Of a stretch of 64,000 nucleotides of DNA, positions 51,181 to 59,765 are shown piece after piece. Made by a program: the position numbers and the translations under genes. Below the pieces are notes generated by a model that saw only the letters and a list, made by a program, of their open reading frames with translations, was not told where the DNA came from and did no database searches. This stretch comes from Terriglobia bacterium. Lineage in GTDB: Bacteria > Acidobacteriota > Terriglobia > UBA7540. The stretch spans positions 31,833 through 95,832 of the forward strand of contig JAIQGH010000030.1 of assembly GCA_020072655.1 (NCBI GenBank), written 5' to 3'. Each line of letters opens with the position of its first letter. Position 1 is the first letter of the stretch.

Positions 51181-52110
51181 TCAGATCTCGGGGATCCCCA
51201 GATCCTTGCTGCCGAGCGGTGACATCTTGGCTTCGGGGGCATATTGGGCCAGAATTTCGAGGGCGCAGCGCGCGCGGTGGATGCGCTCGCGGCCCATGTT
51301 AACGGCCAGGTCTTCAATGTGCCGGCCGCAGGGGTAGATGTCCGGCGAGTTGCGCAGGCCGAACTTGAGGTAGAGCGGCGCGGCCACGCGCACGAGCTGC
51401 ATCATCTCGTAATACCGCACGAACCCGCCGAAGTTGTCCGGGACCTCGATATAGATATCGATGGGAATGTCCACCGCTTGACGCAGCGCGCCGACCTGGG
51501 CGGGCGTCAAATCGGTCGGGATATTCAAGGTACTGACTCCGGCGCGCTCAAAGAGCTTGGCGGTGGCGGGATTGGCGGCGGGCAGCGTCACCGAGCTCTT
51601 GATGATCAGGTTTTTGGGGAGCTCACCCTTCCGCTTCATCTCGTTGAGCACCCAGATCAGGCCGAGGTCGGCGGGCAGCACGCTGCGGATGCCCAAGTCG
51701 CAGGCGCGCTTCACATCTTCGATGGCGTAAACCAACTGGTCGGCGCCGCGATGCTGCAAGCCAATCACTTTGCCGGCCGTCGAGGCGGTCTGCGCTCCCG
51801 TCTCCCAGGCCGCGCGCGGGCCGATGAAGAGACACACTTCGATCCGCTGGTCGTGCCCGATGCGCGCCATCTCGGAGATCTCCTTCCGCGTGAGCAGCAT
51901 GATCCCGCTGCCCTGGCTGACGCGGTGCACGGGCACCTGCAAATCCTTCGCGGCGGCCAGCACCTCGCGGAAAACGCGCGGCCCCTCGACGCTCGGAATC
52001 TCGAATCGCCACTGCCCGCCGTCAGGAAAGCGCTTGCCGCTCGGCTTGAGTGCATGGTTGTCTTCGCCGGGCAAACCGAGCTTCGAAAGCAACTGCTGCG
52101 TCTTCTTCAT
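51181..52110 (-). CDS. TIM-barrel-like protein, distantly U32-peptidase-like
   Basis: 309 aa without signal peptide. Pattern of alternating strands and helices: VHRVSQGSGIMLLTRKEISEMARIG, IEVCLFIGPRAAW, LRSVLPADLGLIWVLNEMK (similar), LIIKSSVTLPAANPATAKLFERAGVSTLNIPTDLTPAQVGALR, IDIYIEVPDNFGGFVRYYEMM, and a Cys near the end (SPDIYPCGRHIE). The barrel-like pattern recalls U32/collagenase-like proteins, but no catalytic signature is certain. It precedes the broken aldehyde dehydrogenase on the same strand in transcription order reversed, so they may share an operon. Function unassigned. Confidence 0.7.
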   Translation of the reverse strand: MKKTQQLLSKLGLPGEDNHALKPSGKRFPDGGQWRFEIPSVEGPRVFREVLAAAKDLQVPVHRVSQGSGIMLLTRKEISEMARIGHDQRIEVCLFIGPRAAWETGAQTASTAGKVIGLQHRGADQLVYAIEDVKRACDLGIRSVLPADLGLIWVLNEMKRKGELPKNLIIKSSVTLPAANPATAKLFERAGVSTLNIPTDLTPAQVGALRQAVDIPIDIYIEVPDNFGGFVRYYEMMQLVRVAAPLYLKFGLRNSPDIYPCGRHIEDLAVNMGRERIHRARCALEILAQYAPEAKMSPLGSKDLGIPEI

Positions 52111-52147
52111 TGTCTGCTCCGCTCAGCTTGGTCGCAGAGAAAAAGCC

Positions 52148-52170
52148 GCAGAGTTGAAGAACAACTCTGC
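52148..52170. repeat. Perfect hairpin GCAGAGTTG/CAACTCTGC
   Basis: 9-bp stem with 5-nt loop in the gap between the TIM-barrel gene and the aldehyde dehydrogenase remnant. A related hairpin (CGCAGAGC/GCTCTGCG, 3-nt loop) is at 57325-57343. Likely a small dispersed element. Confidence 0.5.
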
Positions 52171-52223
52171 GCTACCTCTACCGCCACCTTTATTCTGAAT
52201 TCTGACTTCTGACTCCTGTTCAC

Positions 52224-53430
52224 CTACTGCGTGTACTTCAGATAGACCGTGCGCGTCTCGGTGTAAAAGTCGAGCGCCAACGGGCCCTGCTCGCGCATGC
52301 CGAAGCTCGATTCCTTGGTGCCGCCGAAGGGCAGTTGATATTCGACTCCCGCCGTCGGCAGATTCACGGTAATCAATCCCGCCTGAATCTGATTGGTGAA
52401 CTGGTGGACGCGCGTCACGTCGCGCGTGACAATCGAGGCCGAAAGCCCGAAGCGCACGCAGTTGGCGAGCCGCATGGCATCGTCAAAATCGTTGGCCACC
52501 ATCACCGCCAGGACCGGCCCAAAGACTTCCTCCTGCGCGATGCGCATCTCCGGCGTCACGTCGGCAAAGATCGTGGGCTCCACGAAGTAGCCTTTGTCGT
52601 AAATGCCGCCCGTCAGGCGATTGCCACCACAGAGCAGCTTGGCGCCTTGACCACGGCGCGGCTACAGGCCGTGCACTTCTGGCCGGTGGAGAAGAACGCG
52701 CCGTTGACGAGAACGTCCGCGGCATAGTTGAGGTCGGAATCCTTCAGAACGATCGTCGGGTTCTTTCCGCCCATCTCCAGTTGCACGCGGATACGCCGCC
52801 TGGTTACGCGGTCGTAGAGCGCGCCGCCGACTTCGCAGGAGCCTGTGAAGGACACCGCGCGGATGGCGGGATGGTCCACCAATGTATTGCCCACCGCGCC
52901 GCCGCTCCCGGTAATGTAGTTGATGGCGCCCGCCGGAATCCCCGCTTCGTGGAGCACTTCTACGAGGCGATAAGCGGACAGCGGCGCGAGCGACGCCGGC
53001 TTGATCACGACGGTGTTCCCCGCCACCAGCGCCGGCGCCATCTTCCAGGCGGGAATGGCACTCGGGAAATTCCACGGGGTGATGAGGCCCGCCACACCTA
53101 GCGGCTTGCGCATCGTGTAGCAGAAGACATTCTCGCGCTCGGAGGGAATCTGATAGCTGAATTGCCGCGAGCCTTCGCCGCCGAAGTAGCGGAAGATGTT
53201 GATGGCGCGCTTCACTTCGCCCTTGGCTTCGGGAAGCGTCTTGCCCTCTTCGCGGGTCATGTCTTCGCCCAACTTGACGAGGCGGCTTTCCAAAATCTCC
53301 GCCGCCTTGAGGACGCCTGAAAGTGACCCACGATTTCGTCCGTGTCGGCCGGGTTGATGTTGGGAAACGTCTTCTTCGACCGGCATTCTACCCATTGGCC
53401 GCCGACGTAATTGCGAAAAACTTCTGGCAT
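52224..53430 (-). pseudogene. Aldehyde dehydrogenase with two internal deletions
   Basis: Three reading frames together give most of one ALDH. Frame 1 (from 53430, RBS AGGAGG): FRNYVGGQWVECRSKKTF, NPADTDEIVGHFQAS. After a loss of about 30 codons near 53320, frame 2 continues from GVLKAAEILESRLVKLGEDM through the NAD-binding region ([22 protein letters not shown]), Glu region (VQLEMGGKNPTIV) and nucleophile (FFSTGQKCTACSRAVV). After a second loss of about 45 codons near 52640, frame 3 resumes at AKLLCGGNRLTGGIYDKGYF and runs to the normal C-terminus (LPFGGTKESSFGMREQG, DFYTETRTVYLKY). GGCGTCC can be read at both sides of the first join. The catalytic parts are kept but the product cannot be made as one chain. 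Confidence 0.87.
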
Positions 53431-53676
53431 AGAACCTCCTTTGCGCGAGAAGGGCCGGGCAACTTGTGCCGCTCCGAGAGGAAACCATTGTCGCCGCCGC
53501 CTTCGTGGAGTGTCAAGGCTGTTTCCAAGCGCCGCCTCCAGGTCCGCGCAGTGCATGCATGGTTTTCCGGCGGCCACCTGCCTCCCACGGCCAAAACTCC
53601 GCAACGGCCGGCGGACTCTTGCTATAATTCTTGATGTCCCGCCAGGACGGGGACACCCCAATTGCAGGAGGTCGTC

Positions 53677-54294
53677 ATGTTCCCCCGGAACCGCAGATTA
53701 GTTTTCGCAGCCGCGCTGGGATTATTCCTAGCTTGGAGCGCATGCACAGCCGGCGATCTGCCGATGGCCAAGATCAAGATCGGCGAGAAGATGGCGGACT
53801 TCACGCTGCCGGAGGCCGGCAGTGGAAAATCGCGCTCGCTTTACGATATCCAGGGTAAGAAGGCCGTGGCGGTGATCTTCCTGGCAACCCAGTGTCCCTA
53901 TTCGAACGCCTTCAACCATGTGATGGCAGACGTGGCACGCGAATACGCTGGCCGCGGCGTTGCGGTGATCGGCATCAACGCCAACAAAACGGAACCTGCC
54001 GCGCAGGTCGCTGAGCACGCCCGCGAGCACAACCTGGGCTTCCCGGTCCTCAAAGACGAAGGCAACATCATCGCCAACCGGCTGGGCGCCTCCGTCACCC
54101 CCGAGGTTTTCCTCCTCGACAGCAACTGGATTCTGCGCTACCACGGCGCGCTGGGGAATAGTGCCCAGCCGACGACCAACCCTGAGAAAGCGAGCGATGA
54201 CGAGGTTCGCCCAGCCCTCGAGGCTGTCCTGGCGGGCCAGACGGTGGCGCGGGCGGAGACCAAAGCCTTCGGCTGCACCATCAAACGCCAGTAG
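53677..54294 (+). CDS. Exported redoxin-domain (thioredoxin-fold) protein
   Basis: Signal peptide (RRLVFAAALGLFLAWSACTAG) and an AhpC/TSA-type fold: GEKMADFTLPEAGSGKSRSLYDI, VAVIFLATQCPYSNAFNHVMADV, GINANKTEPAAQVAEHA, VTPEVFLLDSNW. Only one Cys (QCPYSN) at the active site, so a peroxiredoxin-like or non-disulfide role is likelier than a CXXC oxidoreductase. AGGAGG before ATG 53677. Next to a TlpA-like lipoprotein gene 9 bp on, which may form its redox partner. Confidence 0.88.
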   Translation: MFPRNRRLVFAAALGLFLAWSACTAGDLPMAKIKIGEKMADFTLPEAGSGKSRSLYDIQGKKAVAVIFLATQCPYSNAFNHVMADVAREYAGRGVAVIGINANKTEPAAQVAEHAREHNLGFPVLKDEGNIIANRLGASVTPEVFLLDSNWILRYHGALGNSAQPTTNPEKASDDEVRPALEAVLAGQTVARAETKAFGCTIKRQ

Positions 54295-54303
54295 CCGCCC
54301 CGA

Positions 54304-54822
54304 GTGTTCCCGGTGAGTTCCAGAAGCCCGCGATTCCTGTTGATCCTCCTGGCGCTGACCGCTTCGTGCTCGACGCTGCCGCCTGAGCCTCCCCCGCCCG
54401 CCGCCATCACCAATGTGAACGAGGAGGGCTGGCGAGCCATCCGCGAGCAACAGCGCGGCCGCGTCCTGCTGGTGAATTTTTGGGCCACGTGGTGTGACCC
54501 CTGCCGCGAGGAATTTCCGGCGCTCGTCCGACTGCACAAGACCTACCGCTCGCGTGGACTCTCGCTGGTCGCCATCTCCATGGACGAACCCGAGTCAGTG
54601 CCCGCCATCGAGAAATTCTTGCAGGAGCAGGGCGCGCAGTTCGGCAGTTACCGGCAGAATTGTCGCGACTTCGGCGCGTTTGTGGATACCGTCAATCCCC
54701 GTTGGGGCGGCGGCATCCCGGCCACCCTCCTGTTCGACCGCAATGGGAAGCTGGTTGAGAGCTGGCAGGGCGCGACCAAGTTCGAAGAGTTCGAGCGCAC
54801 CGTCAAGCCGCTGCTTCCTTAG
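54304..54822 (+). CDS. TlpA-like thiol-disulfide oxidoreductase, lipoprotein
   Basis: Signal peptide with lipobox LTASC (Cys22), Pro-rich linker, then thioredoxin fold with WCDPC in VNFWATWCDPCREEFPALVRLH and the cis-Pro loop GGGIPATLLFD. GTG start. Membrane-tethered reductase of periplasmic disulfides, probably for cytochrome c maturation or the neighbouring redoxin. Confidence 0.9.
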   Translation: MFPVSSRSPRFLLILLALTASCSTLPPEPPPPAAITNVNEEGWRAIREQQRGRVLLVNFWATWCDPCREEFPALVRLHKTYRSRGLSLVAISMDEPESVPAIEKFLQEQGAQFGSYRQNCRDFGAFVDTVNPRWGGGIPATLLFDRNGKLVESWQGATKFEEFERTVKPLLP

Positions 54823-54959
54823 AGTTCTTGTGAAGCCTGCGAACCGCCCGCGCAAGAGCAGGCTTGCTTGCGGCCTCGCTGGAAAGCCGATATCCTAATG
54901 CTGCCAAGCGCCCCGATACTCTGTGGCAATTCTCCACACGCTTCGCATCGGCTCCGTCC

Positions 54960-56249
54960 ATGAACCGCGTCTTAATCCTCCATTATCACGAGATCTGGCT
55001 CAAGGGTGGCAACAAGAACTACTTCCTCAGCCGTCTCATTGTAGCGGTCAAGCACGCGCTGGCTGACCTGCCGGTGGCGGGCCCGCAATTCACCAGTGAG
55101 CGACTGCTTCTTCGGCCGCAGATGGAAGAGGCGATGCCCAAAATCCTCGAGCGCCTGCGTCGCGTCTTCGGGCTGGCCTATGTGGCCGTGGCGCGGGAAG
55201 TCCCGAGCGATCCGACGGCAATTGAGGCTGCGGCCTGTGAAATGATGGCGGAGAAGAACCCGCGGACCTTCGCCGTGCGCGCCAAGATCGCCGACCCCCG
55301 GTTCCCGATGAACTCCATGGAGCTAGAGCGCGCCCTGGGCCGGCAAATCCTCGACCACCTTCGGGCGCGGGCGAGCGGAGTACAGGTGAAGCTCAAGGAG
55401 CCCGAGGTGACCTGCTGGGTGGAGATGATCCCCGGCAGAACGTTCCTTTACGCGGACCGGGTGGAAGGCGCGGGCGGACTCCCGCCGGTGACGAGCGGGC
55501 GCCTCGTCGCCTTGCTGTCGGGCGGATTCGATTCGGCCGTCGCGGCCTACAAGATGATGCGGCGCGGCGCGCACGTGGTGTTCGCGCACTTCTACGGTCC
55601 GCCCTCGATCTCGCGCGGCTCGTCGCGGCCCGTCGCGGAAGAGATTGCGCGCACCCTCACGCCCTACCAGTTCACGACGCGCCTCTACCTGGTTCCCTTT
55701 GACGAGGTGCAGCGTCAGATCGTGGCCGCAACGCACGAGAGCTTCCGCGTGCTGCTTTACCGCCGCATGATGGCGCGCATCGCCCGCCAGATTGCGCGCG
55801 CCGAGCGGGCTCTGGGCCTAGTGACCGGCGACAGCGTCTCACAGGTGGCCTCCCAGACGCTGCATAACCTCGCGGCGCTCGACCGCGGGATCGACCTGCC
55901 GATCTACCGGCCGCTGGCGGGAGACGACAAGACCGAAATCCTGAAGCTCGCCCGCGCCATCGGCACCTACAAGATCTCCTGCGAACCTTTCGAGGACTGC
56001 TGTCCGCGCTTCATGCCGCGCTCGCCCGCCATCTTCGCCCGTCCCGAACAACTCGAGCGCGCCGAAGCGGCGCTCGACATCGAGGCGCTGGTGACGCTAG
56101 GACTGGAAGGGGCGACCGTCCGAGACTTCAAATTCGAAAATGGTGAAGTGGCATTGCGAGAAGCGCAGCCGCGACGTTTGCAGAAACTCCTCGATTTGCG
56201 GAAGGGCATTCCCAGGGCGAGCGGCGCGCGGCCGACGACCGGCGAATGA
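54960..56249 (+). CDS. thiI: tRNA 4-thiouridine synthase ThiI
   Basis: Makes s4U8 in tRNA and donates sulfur for thiamine. Ferredoxin-like start (MNRVLILHYHEIWLKGGNKNYF), THUMP domain, then the PP-loop LLSGGFDSAVAAYKMMRRG and TGDSVSQVASQTLHNL. CEPFEDCCPRFMP is near the C-terminus. No rhodanese domain, so the sulfur route differs from the E. coli protein. Start at 54960 rather than 54864, where the extra 32 residues are not family-like. Confidence 0.93.
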   Translation: MNRVLILHYHEIWLKGGNKNYFLSRLIVAVKHALADLPVAGPQFTSERLLLRPQMEEAMPKILERLRRVFGLAYVAVAREVPSDPTAIEAAACEMMAEKNPRTFAVRAKIADPRFPMNSMELERALGRQILDHLRARASGVQVKLKEPEVTCWVEMIPGRTFLYADRVEGAGGLPPVTSGRLVALLSGGFDSAVAAYKMMRRGAHVVFAHFYGPPSISRGSSRPVAEEIARTLTPYQFTTRLYLVPFDEVQRQIVAATHESFRVLLYRRMMARIARQIARAERALGLVTGDSVSQVASQTLHNLAALDRGIDLPIYRPLAGDDKTEILKLARAIGTYKISCEPFEDCCPRFMPRSPAIFARPEQLERAEAALDIEALVTLGLEGATVRDFKFENGEVALREAQPRRLQKLLDLRKGIPRASGARPTTGE

Positions 56250-56275
56250 AACCTCGTCCCCGCCTTCGACCTTCC

Positions 56276-56304
56276 TTGACGAAGCCCAGAGCGGTTTCTA
56301 TACT
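56276..56304 (+). promoter_or_regulatory. Promoter of the first VWFA gene
   Basis: TTGACG at 56276-56281, 17-bp spacer, TATACT at 56299-56304; each hexamer differs from consensus at one position. Start of transcription about 56311, 15 nt before the ATG at 56326, with GGGAGAAGGGG as RBS. Confidence 0.7.
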
Positions 56305-56325
56305 TCACCTGGGAGAAGGGGAAAG

Positions 56326-57285
56326 ATGATTGGAAAGAAAGTTGTCCTCACAGTATTGCTCATCGTCGTCGTGGCGGGCGGGCTGTGCGGCCAGGATACG
56401 GCCGCCACGAAGGCTTCGTCCAATACGCAGGCGCCCCCGCCCACGGATAGCAAGACCATCAAGGTGCGGGTTGAGCTGGTCAACGTGCTCTTCACGGTGA
56501 CCGACAAGAAGAACCGTTTGGTGCTGGACCTGACCAAAGACGATCTCCACGTCCTCGAGGACAACAAGCCGCAAGCCATTCGCTTCTTCAGCCGCGAGTC
56601 GGACCTGCCGCTCCGCATCGCCATCCTCATCGACACGAGCAACAGCGTCCGCGACCGGTTGCGGTTCGAGCAGGAAGCCGCCGTCGATTTTCTGAACGCA
56701 ACCTTGCGGCCGGGCAAGGACCTGGCCTTCGTCGTGGCCTTCGACGTCGAGCCGCAGATCTTTCAGGATTACACCGACAGCATGGAGAAGCTGGCCAAGG
56801 CGATTCGGGGATTGGCGGCGGGCGGCGGCACGAGCCTTTACGACGCCATCTATACCTCGGCGAAAGAAAAGATGCTGATCTTCCCCCCTCCCGAGCCCTA
56901 TTTGCGTCGCGTGATGATCGTGGTCAGCGACGGGCTCGACAATCAGAGCGAGCACACGCGCGAAGAAGCCCTCGCCATGGCGCAGCGGGGCGAGGTGACG
57001 ATCTTTGCCATCAGCACCAACCGCACGGGAATGTCGCAGCGCGGCGATAAGGTGCTGAAGTACCTCGCGGAGGAGACCGGCGGCCGCGCCTTCTTCCCCT
57101 TCTCGGCAACCGACCTCGCCAGCGATTTCGACGCGATCTCCCACGAACTGCGCAGCCAGTATAGTTTGGCGTACGTCTCCTCCAACACGACCCACGACGG
57201 AACCTTCCGCGCCATTACCATCCAGGCGAAGGACAAGGGCATGCGCGTGCGCGCCAAGAGCGGCTACTTCGCCCCCGCCCAATAG
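56326..57285 (+). CDS. Secreted VWFA-related protein (acidobacterial type), copy 1
   Basis: Signal peptide (VVLTVLLIVVVAGGLCGQ), then an N-terminal beta domain (KVRVELVNVLFTVTDKKNRLVLDLTKDDLHVLEDNKPQ) and a von Willebrand A domain with the MIDAS residues DTSNS, GGTSLYD and VVSDGLDNQSEH. The C-terminal module is ELRSQYSLAYVSSNTTHDGTFRAITIQ. This domain order is the acidobacterial 'VWFA-related' family (TIGR03436 type). 319 aa. It probably binds surface proteins in a metal-dependent way. Confidence 0.9.
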   Translation: MIGKKVVLTVLLIVVVAGGLCGQDTAATKASSNTQAPPPTDSKTIKVRVELVNVLFTVTDKKNRLVLDLTKDDLHVLEDNKPQAIRFFSRESDLPLRIAILIDTSNSVRDRLRFEQEAAVDFLNATLRPGKDLAFVVAFDVEPQIFQDYTDSMEKLAKAIRGLAAGGGTSLYDAIYTSAKEKMLIFPPPEPYLRRVMIVVSDGLDNQSEHTREEALAMAQRGEVTIFAISTNRTGMSQRGDKVLKYLAEETGGRAFFPFSATDLASDFDAISHELRSQYSLAYVSSNTTHDGTFRAITIQAKDKGMRVRAKSGYFAPAQ

Positions 57286-57845
57286 CCGGTGTCAGGTTTC
57301 AGGTTAGAAAGATGCCTGTCAAACCGCAGAGCTGCGCTCTGCGCCAGCCCCGGCTTGTCATCGCCCAGGACCACGGGCCGCAGAGTTACGGACCAACTGT
57401 GCCCTACCCCGCTATCTGCTCTTGCCCGGCAATCCCATCCCATATCACCGTTCGAAGGCGAGTCACGGACCTGCCATCCTTTCCGCATCCGTTGGTCGCC
57501 GCGCGAGCACGAGCCGCGGACCTCAACACCGGAGGTCCGCGCTACTTGCTTGCTTTGCCACGAAGGCAGACAAGACCCTTCCCCATGCGAACACGAGAGG
57601 GCACGTTGCACGCTTCTTACCCAGCGCTGGCGAAATGCGGACGTGCAGGGCACATAGCTGCGGCGGATTCTTTCATGCCTTACCGACAAAAAGTGCTTGA
57701 CTAATTACTTAACTTAGGAATATACCTGGACCAGCTTCAACGGCAATTCTACCTTCTCGTGGGCCCCGGGCTGGACTGGGTAGCCCGAGTGCCGTTTCCA
57801 TCGTTGCGTTTCCGTTACGTATATTGGGGTTAACGGGGGTTGAAC
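57286..57845. other. 560-bp gap without recognised gene
   Basis: Follows the first VWFA gene. It contains a CGCAGAGC/GCTCTGCG hairpin (57325-57343) and lower-GC, low-complexity sequence. Three overlapping plus-strand frames (57289-57704) are rich in rare codons and show no family or RBS, so they are not called. AT-rich DNA just before 57846 (TTACGTATATT) may hold the promoter of the next gene. Confidence 0.4.
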
Positions 57846-58229
57846 ATGAAGATGCTGCTGCTCTTGGGTTCCCTTCTGGCACAGGCTCAACCAGGAGGCG
57901 CCGCTCCACAGTGGTTTGACAAAGACACACTCTTCACTGCGGCCGGTGCAACCGCGGCAGTGATCGCCGTAACGTCGGTTCTGCAACGGCTATGGGCAAA
58001 GCTTCCTGCCCGCTGGTTCGCTCTGGTTTTCTCACTGGCACTTACCTTGCTTGCCATTAGCGTGCGCCAGCAAGGATGGACAGGGATCAACATTTTCTTG
58101 GCCTTAGTAAATGGCCTCATGACTTACGCCGCGGCTGTGGGTGTCAACACAGTTGTGACGGCCCCACCGGGCGGAGCCGCACCGCCTACGGCGCAAGCGG
58201 GTGTCCGGAGTTACAGGTGGTGGCATTAG
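57846..58229 (+). CDS. Small membrane protein (holin-like build)
   Basis: 127 aa: signal-like N-terminus (MLLLLGSLLAQAQ), then three helices (LFTAAGATAAVIAVTSVL; WFALVFSLALTLLAISV; IFLALVNGLMTYAAAVGVNTVV) and an Ala/Pro/Gly tail. The build resembles phage holins, but no lysis gene is near, so this is only a shape-based note. Base composition is visibly less GC-rich than the genes around it. Family not recognised. Confidence 0.55.
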   Translation: MKMLLLLGSLLAQAQPGGAAPQWFDKDTLFTAAGATAAVIAVTSVLQRLWAKLPARWFALVFSLALTLLAISVRQQGWTGINIFLALVNGLMTYAAAVGVNTVVTAPPGGAAPPTAQAGVRSYRWWH

Positions 58230-58322
58230 TGTCAGCGGATCGCAGAGACCATCGGGGGCGACGGGGCTGGAATCATTGACTTGCCCTAGATATTGATCCA
58301 GCTACCGTATGCAGAGAGAGGT

Positions 58323-59645
58323 ATGGCCATGAGGATTGAGGATAAACGTGTCTTGAGGCCTTGGATGCTTGGCACTCTGATATGTCTGGCCAACACCGCA
58401 GCGCTGGCTCAACAAGACGAAGTGCAAATCGACTGGCCGAGCAGATCGCTCACTTACTCGCCGCCCACCATTAATGAGATAACGAAAGTAAGAGTCACCG
58501 TCCGGAATGTTAACGACCTTCTGTACAGTTACAAGGCAAGAGTCGCCGCCACGCCGCGTGCAACAGATTTATTCAGCCCAGAGGTAATCCAAACTCTGAG
58601 TCAACGGGTCACTTCGCCAGCGGGCAAATCGTGCGACTCATCCTGGGATCCGTTCTCACAGATCTTCTCCAAGATCCAGGCAAATCTGATCACCAACCGA
58701 GAGTTGAACCCTATTGTACCTAAGGACCCCAACAATCCGATACCCAAGCCCAGGGATGGTGAACCTCGCAGTGTAGCGCTTCTTGACAGCGTGCAAACGT
58801 GGAACACCTTTATCCAACCAGATGCGAATCAGGCGCAGGCACTTACGCCAGCGGTGAAGAGGGATTGTGCCAATGACGCAACCAAAATGAACGCTGTACG
58901 GGATTTTGAATTCGTCACAAATAAGTGGTCGACAATGATCAACTCGCCTCATGATTTCATCTTCGGGACCACTTTGGCCCCTGACAACGACTACTGTGTC
59001 TACATTGCGGAGCTTTTCCAAGATGTGAAGACCTCGATCGGTGAGCAAAAATTCTGCTTCAGCCCCTCATCCACTCTTATCTCACTCTCCGGCGGGTATC
59101 TCTATACGGAACTGGCTGGCAGAACCTATGACCGCCAAAGCGTACCTGAACAAACAGACGCTCAACTGGTAGTCAATCAGTCCGGCCCAGTGAGGCCAGT
59201 ATTCACGTCTCTGGTCAACGTTGAGATCCCGTTTTTGAACGATTTCGGCTTCGCCAAGCGCGGAAAGCTGGGTTTTGCCATTTCAATCGGACCAGTGCTG
59301 CAGACAGGAACAGGCTCAGAGAATGCGTCGAAGATTGGGCTGTTCGGAGGCTTCTCGATACATTTCGGTCATCGCTTTTACCTGACGCCGGGAGTCCATG
59401 TTGGAGAATTTGCGGATTTTCCTCCAGGTTTCCCTTATAGCGGGAAAAGCATCCCGTCCACTTTCACGGGGCCGTTGACTCCTGTAAAGCGCAACACCGC
59501 GAGATTCGGCCTTGCTGTAACCTTCAAGGGATTCGACCTCAAGAAAAGCCAGTCGAAGCCCACCAGCGGCAGCTCGAGCCAGTCGAAGACCACCAGCGGC
59601 AGCTCGAGCCAGCCGAAGACCAGCGACAGCGGGGCAGGTCGGTGA
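58323..59645 (+). CDS. Orphan outer-membrane-like protein with repeat tail
   Basis: About 440 aa. Signal peptide (PWMLGTLICLANTAALAQ), a soluble N-half with several Cys, and a C-half of alternating aromatic/hydrophobic strands (LISLSGGYLYTEL; LVNVEIPFLNDFGFAKRGKLGFAISIGPVL; GLFGGFSIHFGHRFYLTPGVHVGEF; FGLAVTFKGFDL) that looks like a beta-barrel. The C-terminus has a Ser/Lys-rich repeat of three units (SQSKPTSGSS, SQSKTTSGSS, SQPKTSDSG) encoded by a 30-bp DNA repeat near 59554-59640. Codon and base use are less GC-rich than the neighbours, suggesting horizontal gain. Start 58323 has GAGAGAGG before it. Confidence 0.65.
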   Translation: MAMRIEDKRVLRPWMLGTLICLANTAALAQQDEVQIDWPSRSLTYSPPTINEITKVRVTVRNVNDLLYSYKARVAATPRATDLFSPEVIQTLSQRVTSPAGKSCDSSWDPFSQIFSKIQANLITNRELNPIVPKDPNNPIPKPRDGEPRSVALLDSVQTWNTFIQPDANQAQALTPAVKRDCANDATKMNAVRDFEFVTNKWSTMINSPHDFIFGTTLAPDNDYCVYIAELFQDVKTSIGEQKFCFSPSSTLISLSGGYLYTELAGRTYDRQSVPEQTDAQLVVNQSGPVRPVFTSLVNVEIPFLNDFGFAKRGKLGFAISIGPVLQTGTGSENASKIGLFGGFSIHFGHRFYLTPGVHVGEFADFPPGFPYSGKSIPSTFTGPLTPVKRNTARFGLAVTFKGFDLKKSQSKPTSGSSSQSKTTSGSSSQPKTSDSGAGR

Positions 59646-59765
59646 GCTCTTGTAATTCGGGCGTTTGGAGAGAGGCCCACGGTCAGAATCCGCCGTGCGG
59701 TGGATTGACCCTGGCTGCCCCTCTCGGCATTTCACCGGCACCTGACGCTTGACACCTGACACCTG

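Noticed and set aside
57289..57704. Overlapping ORFs of 92-130 codons
   Set aside because: Three mutually overlapping frames with Arg/Ser/Pro-rich, unrecognisable products; no RBS.
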